The notes below the pieces were generated by a model. That model did no database searches. It was not told where the DNA came from and saw nothing but the letters and a program-made list of their open reading frames with translations. The position numbers were made by a program, and so were the translations under genes. Positions 59,325 to 64,000 of a stretch of 64,000 nucleotides of DNA are shown here, one piece after another (position 1 is the stretch's first letter; each line of letters opens with the position of its first letter). Source of the DNA: Roseburia_C sp051879315 (GTDB lineage Bacteria; Bacillota; Clostridia; Lachnospirales; Lachnospiraceae); NCBI GenBank assembly GCA_051879315.1, contig JBJELW010000010.1:1-64000 (forward strand), in the 5' to 3' direction.

Positions 59325-60233
59325 TCACACCATGCGAAGGGTATCCCTGTCCAAAGAATAATAATAGATATGATCTGAGAGGACTTCCTCTTTTTCCAAT
59401 TGGGTCCGGTTGATTTCACGTACCATTTCACTGAGTTCATCCGGACTCATTTGTGTATCTACAGGTAATAAGAGCACTTCGTGAATACTGCTGGGAAGAA
59501 TGTACAAATCCCGTTCTAACTGGGTGGCAGCCTGTTTTAAACTGTCAGGGTACAATAATGCACAGGCACCAAAGGATTTTTTTTCATTGGTCAGAACAAA
59601 CAGGGGAGGTATATTCTCGGCGTCCTGAAGCTCGGAAAGGGCGGCGTTTTCTGTATCATCACACATCATTTCCATCAGCATGCCGGTAAGCGGCTGGCAA
59701 AGCGGCGGGAGAGTTCTAGGGGTGTTGCGTCGGGCGTGTTGGTATAGTTCGTCGGCGGAGATGTCCCACAAGGCCAGATGGTTGTTGCGGATCAGGATTG
59801 TGGCATTGCCGGTGCTGTGTGATTCTACCAGGCAATAAAAAACGATTGCCAGATCCAGATAGGGAAAATGGGGGATGTCCTGTAACAGCACCTGGTTCTT
59901 TTCATAGTGGATTAATTTAAACATGATACGATTTTTTACCTGCTCGAAATCGGTAAAAAAAGAAAGATCTATGGGTGCATCCGGTTTGGCGCTTTGGTAA
60001 AGATTCAGGATGTGATTTATGATTTCCTCCAAAGTGGTACCGTTGCAGTAGTCGGAATAAAAGTCGTTCAGGTAGATTGTGGGTGCGACGTTACAATCGG
60101 ACTCCATAATGGTGAGACCGTCCAGAAACACGTCATTATTTTTCTGAATGGACTGGATGTTGACGCTGGTTCCCTCCGGAAAAGCATTGCACATGTGCTC
60201 GCGGATATAAGATTTGAAAAGCTGGTATGTCAT
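59325..60233 (-). CDS. DUF5688 family protein
   Basis: 302 residues, resembling the DUF5688 proteins frequent in Lachnospiraceae, function unknown. No signal peptide or membrane helix after the chosen start; the protein has a helical N-terminus (TYQLFKSYIREHMC), a middle part with PTIYLNDFYSDYCNG, and a C-terminal part with NEKKSFGACALLYPD and PSSIHEVLLLP. The ATG follows AGGAGG; the frame stays open upstream through the tRNA-Thr gene, which is not coding. Convergent with glgA with a 3-bp gap. Confidence 0.7.
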   Translation of the reverse strand: MTYQLFKSYIREHMCNAFPEGTSVNIQSIQKNNDVFLDGLTIMESDCNVAPTIYLNDFYSDYCNGTTLEEIINHILNLYQSAKPDAPIDLSFFTDFEQVKNRIMFKLIHYEKNQVLLQDIPHFPYLDLAIVFYCLVESHSTGNATILIRNNHLALWDISADELYQHARRNTPRTLPPLCQPLTGMLMEMMCDDTENAALSELQDAENIPPLFVLTNEKKSFGACALLYPDSLKQAATQLERDLYILPSSIHEVLLLPVDTQMSPDELSEMVREINRTQLEKEEVLSDHIYYYSLDRDTLRMV

Positions 60234-60331
60234 AGAAAGACCTCCTGATAAAATTAGAATGGATAAAATTGAAATAATTAAATTGGAAAATTGCACGAAC
60301 CGTGCTGTGTGAAATATATTAAAAAAAGAAA

Positions 60332-60404
60332 AGCCGATAATCGGATTCGAACCGATGACCCCTTCATTACGAGTGAAGTGCACTACCTACTGTGCTATAT
60401 CGGC
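60332..60404 (-). tRNA. tRNA-Thr(CGT)
   Basis: 73-nt cloverleaf on the minus strand. Acceptor GCCGATA/TATCGGC, D stem GCAC/GTGC, anticodon stem CTTCA/TGAAG with loop CTCGTAA (anticodon CGT, codon ACG), T arm ATCGG-TTCGAAT-CCGAT, discriminator T. CCA not encoded; T-run follows. Confidence 0.93.
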
Positions 60405-60425
60405 ATGTCAATCAGACACCTGTAT

Positions 60426-60454
60426 ATTATATAGATAAACTTCTTATTTTGCAA
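60426..60454 (-). promoter_or_regulatory. Promoter of tRNA-Thr
   Basis: On the minus strand, TTGCAA (60449-60454), 17 bp and TATAAT (60426-60431). Confidence 0.7.
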
Positions 60455-60481
60455 TTGTTTTTTTAAAAAAGGTAAAAAAAG

Positions 60482-60510
60482 TTGTGCCAGCAACTGATTA
60501 TTGTTATAAT
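60482..60510 (+). promoter_or_regulatory. Promoter of the 151-residue membrane protein gene
   Basis: TTGTGC (60482-60487), a 17-bp spacer and TATAAT (60505-60510); divergent from the tRNA-Thr promoter. Confidence 0.65.
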
Positions 60511-60557
60511 GTAACTGTTATGTGATATCGTTGGGAGAATGAGACGGTAGAAAAAGA

Positions 60558-61013
60558 ATGGATGAACTGAGTGAATTGGAGGAGTGCAGAATGGAAATAA
60601 AGGAATTTCTTTCCAAAGGAACAGATGAAAAAAGGAAAAAGAAAATTATTTTGGTAAAGAAAGAAACGTCATCAAAGAAACATTCATCAGATATTTCACG
60701 TAAGCTTCGTGATTTTGTGGAGAATCGTGCGCTAGTCTGCCTGAGTGGTTTTGTTTTGCTTGCGTTGTTGACGATTATTTTGGGGATTGCAGTATTTCAC
60801 ATACCGGTGTTAACCGTGGTGCTGGTAGTGCTGATTGAGGCCGGTATGGCCGCGTGCCTGCACAATCTGCCCATCTGGCTTCATGGGCTTGTGTTGGTGG
60901 CGCAGGTTCTGTTAGGGGGAATTGTTTCACAGATCGTGTTTATGATTCTGGCAGTGCTCTGTTATGTTTTGGGAATTTTTACATTGAAGTTTGAGGCAGA
61001 GAAAAGTAATTAA
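60558..61013 (+). CDS. Small membrane protein of unknown function (151 residues)
   Basis: I do not recognise a family. A charged, Lys-rich cytoplasmic N-terminus (about 1-55, KRKKKIILVKKETSSKKHSS) is followed by three hydrophobic helices (about 57-78, 80-100, 108-140). Own promoter; 26 bp before the nrnA-type gene, so probably one operon. The ribosome site is weak. Confidence 0.6.
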   Translation: MDELSELEECRMEIKEFLSKGTDEKRKKKIILVKKETSSKKHSSDISRKLRDFVENRALVCLSGFVLLALLTIILGIAVFHIPVLTVVLVVLIEAGMAACLHNLPIWLHGLVLVAQVLLGGIVSQIVFMILAVLCYVLGIFTLKFEAEKSN

Positions 61014-61039
61014 GAAGTACATATAAGAGGAGTAATACA

Positions 61040-62026
61040 ATGGACCCTAAGCAGTTAATTGAAATTTTAAAGGGACATAAGACCTATATTCAGACACATA
61101 ATTTCCCGGACCCCGATGCCATAGCCAGTGCCTTTGGCTTGCAGTTTTTTTTGAAACAACATGGAATCCGGGCGGATATCTGTTATGATGGACGTATAGA
61201 AAAATTAAGCACCAAAAAGATGTTCAGTGTTTTCGGTATAGATATTTTGTCTAAGGATGAGATATCTGATATGCTTGAAGAAGATTATATTGTGACGGTG
61301 GATTCGCAAAAATATAATTCGAATCTGACGGATTTTATAGGGGATGAGGTGGCTTGTATCGACCATCATCCCACTGTTTTTGCCTGCGAATATGCTTATA
61401 AAGATGTCAGAATGGTGGGAGCCTGTGCCACATTGATCGCAGAATATTTTTGCCGTACCCAGACGGAAATGTCACCTGAAGTGGCCAGCTGTCTGGCATA
61501 TGGGATTAAGATGGATACTGCAGATTTCATGCGTGGGGCTACAGCTTTGGATGCGGAGATGTTCTCCTATGTGTTTCAGAGGGCGAAGCCAGAGTTCCTT
61601 TCGGAGATGTATGCCAATGTTATGGAATTTTCGGATCTGAAGGCCTATGGAGCTGCCATTGACAACATCCATGTATACGGAGAAGTCGGGTTTGCTGCGA
61701 TTCCTTTTGATTGCCCGGATGCATTGATTGCAATTATTTCAGACTTCATTTTGTCGTTGGATGTTGTCAATTTTTCCGTGGTATATGCTATTCGTTCGGA
61801 TGGCATTAAGTTTTCCGTGCGCAGTGCCAGAACCGGTGTGGATGCAGGCATTGTAGTGGCAAAGGCGCTGCAGGGATACGGCAGCGGTGGAGGTCATCCG
61901 TTTATGGCGGGGGGATTTATTCCACGGGAGCATGTGGATGGTCTGTCGCAAAAAGTAGATTATATGATTGAACAGCTCTTTTTGAATGAAATTGCCAAAG
62001 CAGAGATGCAGCATCAGGGAGTATAG
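61040..62026 (+). CDS. nrnA: DHH-family phosphoesterase, NrnA-like
   Basis: 328 residues. DHH domain with HNFPDPDAIAS (manganese site) and CIDHHPT, and a C-terminal DHHA1 domain with GYGSGGGHPFMAGGF. Matches bifunctional oligoribonuclease / 3'-phosphoadenosine 5'-phosphate phosphatase NrnA, which finishes RNA decay after RNase Y cleavage, or clears c-di-AMP-derived pApA. AAGAGGAG ribosome site. The exact substrate is inferred. Confidence 0.85.
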   Translation: MDPKQLIEILKGHKTYIQTHNFPDPDAIASAFGLQFFLKQHGIRADICYDGRIEKLSTKKMFSVFGIDILSKDEISDMLEEDYIVTVDSQKYNSNLTDFIGDEVACIDHHPTVFACEYAYKDVRMVGACATLIAEYFCRTQTEMSPEVASCLAYGIKMDTADFMRGATALDAEMFSYVFQRAKPEFLSEMYANVMEFSDLKAYGAAIDNIHVYGEVGFAAIPFDCPDALIAIISDFILSLDVVNFSVVYAIRSDGIKFSVRSARTGVDAGIVVAKALQGYGSGGGHPFMAGGFIPREHVDGLSQKVDYMIEQLFLNEIAKAEMQHQGV

Positions 62027-62059
62027 AGCGAAAGAGTCTGAAAGAGGATAGGGAAAGTG

Positions 62060-63478
62060 ATGCAAAAGATTAAAAGGTATTTGGTGCTGTTTCTGACAGT
62101 TGTGATGATGGGGCAGTGCGCTTTTGAAATATCTGCTTTGGCAGAGCAGAATGAGGAAAATGCGAGCGCTGGGAACCAGGAACAGACAGAGGAAACAGAG
62201 GAAGCAGAGGGAGCAGAGAAAGTCGAAAGTGGAGAGGATGCTTCTATCGTGGAGGAGCAGGAGGCACCTGTGATGAGTCTGCAGCGGGATATTGTGGTGG
62301 TACTGGATCCTGGACACGGAGGCAGCGACGGCGGTGCATGCCGGGGAAGTTATGTGGAACGTGATCTGGCACTGAGCATTGCCTATTATTGCAAAGAAGA
62401 ACTGGAAAAATATCCCGGAGTAACGGTATATATGACCAGAACCGACAACAGCAGTGAATGTATGGGTCGGGATGAGAGAGCCGAATTCGCCTGGGAAAAG
62501 GATGCGGATCTTCTGGTCAGTTTTCATCTGAATGCTACCGGATCCACCAGCACTACGCAAACCGGTGCCGAGGTCTACTATCCCAATAGCAACTACAATC
62601 CGGCCATTGGCAGTCTGGGGTATCGGGCAGCGTCCAGCATTCTGACGGAGTTATGCGGGCTGGGACTGGCTAATAACGGCTGTAAGACCAGAATGTCTAA
62701 TGATACATATTATTTTGATGGTACGGTGGCAGATTATCTGGGAATCAACTATTGGAGCAAGATCAAGGGATTTCCCGGAGTTTTGATTGAACATGCCTAT
62801 ATCAATAACCCCAGTGACAGAGATAATTATCTCAGCAGTGAGGAGCAATTAAAAGCACTTGGTGTGGCAGATGCCACCGGCATCATGAACTATTTTTATC
62901 AGAATGAAGATGCCTATATTACCCACACAGGAAGCTGGGAGCATGATGACGGCGGATGGTGGTACAAGCGGCGGGACGGAAGTTATCCGTGCAATTGCTG
63001 GGAATGGATTGATGGACGATGGTTCTATTTTAACAATTGGGGATATCTTTGCACCGGATGGCAGGAACTGGGTGGATACTGGTATTATCTGGGAACCCGT
63101 GGGATGATGGCTACCGGATGGCAGAAAGTCGGAGATAAATGGTATTATCTGTCCCCGGACAGTGGTGCTATGGAGAACGGTTGGGTAAACACGGATGGGC
63201 AGTGGTATTTTCTGTATCCCGGAGAAGGTTATATGGCAACCGGCTGGCTGTATCACCAGGGAGTCTGGTATTTTCTGCAACCGGGAAGTGGAAACATGGC
63301 AACCGGATGGAGATACCTTGGCGGGAAATGGTATTATTTTGATCAGGATGGAGCCATGTTGACCGGCTGGTATGAAGTGGATGGAAAATGGTATTACAGC
63401 TATGCCAAGGGAGATATGGCAAAAAACACATGGATTGGCGGATATTTTGTAGGCCCAGATGGTGCATGGATTCCGTAA
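62060..63478 (+). CDS. N-acetylmuramoyl-L-alanine amidase with cell-wall-binding repeats
   Basis: 472 residues. Signal peptide (about 1-30), acidic linker, then an Amidase_3 domain (about 78-275) with zinc ligands in LDPGHGGSDGG, a Glu in GSYVERD, SFHLNAT and the catalytic Glu in LIEHAYINN. The C-terminus (about 290-472) has around eight aromatic/Gly repeats of the choline/CW-binding type (GWQKVGDKWYYL, GWVNTDGQWYFL, GWYEVDGKWYYS). ATG preferred over an overlapping GTG; AGGATAGGG ribosome site. Cuts stem peptides from peptidoglycan glycans. Confidence 0.92.
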   Translation: MQKIKRYLVLFLTVVMMGQCAFEISALAEQNEENASAGNQEQTEETEEAEGAEKVESGEDASIVEEQEAPVMSLQRDIVVVLDPGHGGSDGGACRGSYVERDLALSIAYYCKEELEKYPGVTVYMTRTDNSSECMGRDERAEFAWEKDADLLVSFHLNATGSTSTTQTGAEVYYPNSNYNPAIGSLGYRAASSILTELCGLGLANNGCKTRMSNDTYYFDGTVADYLGINYWSKIKGFPGVLIEHAYINNPSDRDNYLSSEEQLKALGVADATGIMNYFYQNEDAYITHTGSWEHDDGGWWYKRRDGSYPCNCWEWIDGRWFYFNNWGYLCTGWQELGGYWYYLGTRGMMATGWQKVGDKWYYLSPDSGAMENGWVNTDGQWYFLYPGEGYMATGWLYHQGVWYFLQPGSGNMATGWRYLGGKWYYFDQDGAMLTGWYEVDGKWYYSYAKGDMAKNTWIGGYFVGPDGAWIP

Positions 63479-63503
63479 TTCCTCTTTTAAACATTATTTA
63501 TAT

Positions 63504-63543
63504 CAGGGCTGTTGGTCCCAGAGGGATCGGCAGCCCTGTTTTT
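63504..63543. terminator. Terminator after the amidase gene
   Basis: CAGGGCTG / CAGCCCTG stem with inner GGTCCC/GGGATC, followed by five T. It stands between two convergent genes. Confidence 0.8.
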
Positions 63544-63557
63544 GTGGTTAATCGCCT

Positions 63558-64000
63558 TTAGTAATTGTGGCTTTTTCCGTAGTGTTTTTCCACTGCGCTG
63601 GTCAGCTGATACAGGATCATTGCTATGGCACACAAAATTAAAATGGACAGAATCACCCAATCCAGCTTAAACACCTGACTTCCGTATATGATCAGATAAC
63701 CCAGTCCTTTTTTTGCGGCAATGAATTCCCCGATGATAACGCCCACCAGACACAGGCCGATATTTACCTTCATAATACTTAGGATTGCCGGAATATTTCC
63801 GGGAATCAGTATCTTAAAAAGGATATCTTTCTTGGTGCCTCCCAAGGTGCGGATCAACAATAGTTTGTCGGCATCCATGGTGATAAAGGTGGTATAGAGA
63901 CTGAGAATGGAGCCGAAGATTGCTACGGACATACCAGTGACAATGATTGTTTTGTAGTTACCACCCAGCCACACAATCAGGAGGGGAGCCAGGGCAGATT
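63558..64000 (-). CDS. ABC transporter permease, SsuC/TauC type (5' end outside window)
   Basis: The C-terminal ~147 residues of a binding-protein-dependent permease; the frame runs to the window edge with SALAPLLIVWLGGN, the typical segment before the EAA loop. The EAA-like loop is RTLGGTKKDILFKILIPGNIP, split here as a landmark, followed by GLGYLIIYGSQVF and a final helix. The family imports nitrate, taurine, sulfonates, thiamine precursors and similar; the substrate cannot be told. Convergent with the amidase. Confidence 0.85.
   Translation of the reverse strand, partial: SALAPLLIVWLGGNYKTIIVTGMSVAIFGSILSLYTTFITMDADKLLLIRTLGGTKKDILFKILIPGNIPAILSIMKVNIGLCLVGVIIGEFIAAKKGLGYLIIYGSQVFKLDWVILSILILCAIAMILYQLTSAVEKHYGKSHNY

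Noticed and set aside
60234..60383. 50-codon extension of the DUF5688 gene
   Set aside because: It runs through the tRNA-Thr gene; the ATG after AGGAGG is the sound start.

Overview
The window looks like a chromosomal segment of an endospore-forming Bacillota, most likely a gut Lachnospiraceae (Clostridia). The grounds are a complete spoIIIAA-AH operon, the argR-recN-spoIVB-spo0A gene order, PolC-type replicase, the non-mevalonate (MEP) isoprenoid route, a DUF5688 protein, tRNAs without encoded CCA, TTG/GTG starts and AGGAGG ribosome sites. This is an inference from gene content; I could not run a database search.

Layout. 1-6.7 kb is accessory: the end of an AAA-ATPase/PD-(D/E)XK gene, then a TetR regulator, an MMPL/RND exporter and an exported heptad-repeat (YhgE/Pip-like) protein, closed by a 66-bp relic of the same nuclease gene. 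6.7-8.7 kb holds a NodB-type deacetylase and an unusual bactofilin. 8.7-19.6 kb is the classical pyrH-frr-uppS-cdsA-dxr-rseP-ispG-polC chain. 19.6-22.6 kb is purine/SAH salvage. 22.6-26 kb has a 48-residue membrane protein, alaS and rpsU. 26-31 kb is the spoIIIA operon behind a probable sigma-E promoter. 31-34 kb is deoB and prfC. 34-39.5 kb has a divergent XRE pair, recA (with SOS box), recX, rny, a Nudix enzyme and a SpoIIM-like protein. 39.5-46.9 kb has aroF-type DAHP synthase, tRNA-Arg, an SH3 protein, rluF, ligA, metA and Asp23. 47-57.8 kb is nusB-xseA-xseB-ispA-dxs-tlyA-nadK-argR-recN-spoIVB-spo0A. 57.9-64 kb has glgA, a DUF5688 protein, tRNA-Thr, nrnA, a repeat-bearing amidase and the end of an ABC permease.

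How it works together. Most genes are housekeeping: isoprenoid/undecaprenyl supply (dxs, dxr, ispG, ispA, uppS), replication and repair (polC, ligA, recA, recX, recN, xseAB), translation (frr, alaS, rpsU, prfC, tRNAs) and sporulation (spo0A, spoIVB, spoIIIA, spoIIM-like).

The most interesting structure is not a gene. A family of ~40-bp nested hairpins sits just upstream of ribosome binding sites at ~6.4, 7.7, 11.0 and 45.9 kb. A related hairpin is inserted in frame in the nuclease gene at 872-943, with a 12-bp duplicated flank. A second repeat type, an 81-bp tandem unit beside a 30-bp perfect palindrome, fills the frr-uppS gap and supplies the uppS ribosome site. No CRISPR array, rRNA, transposase or recognisable riboswitch was seen.
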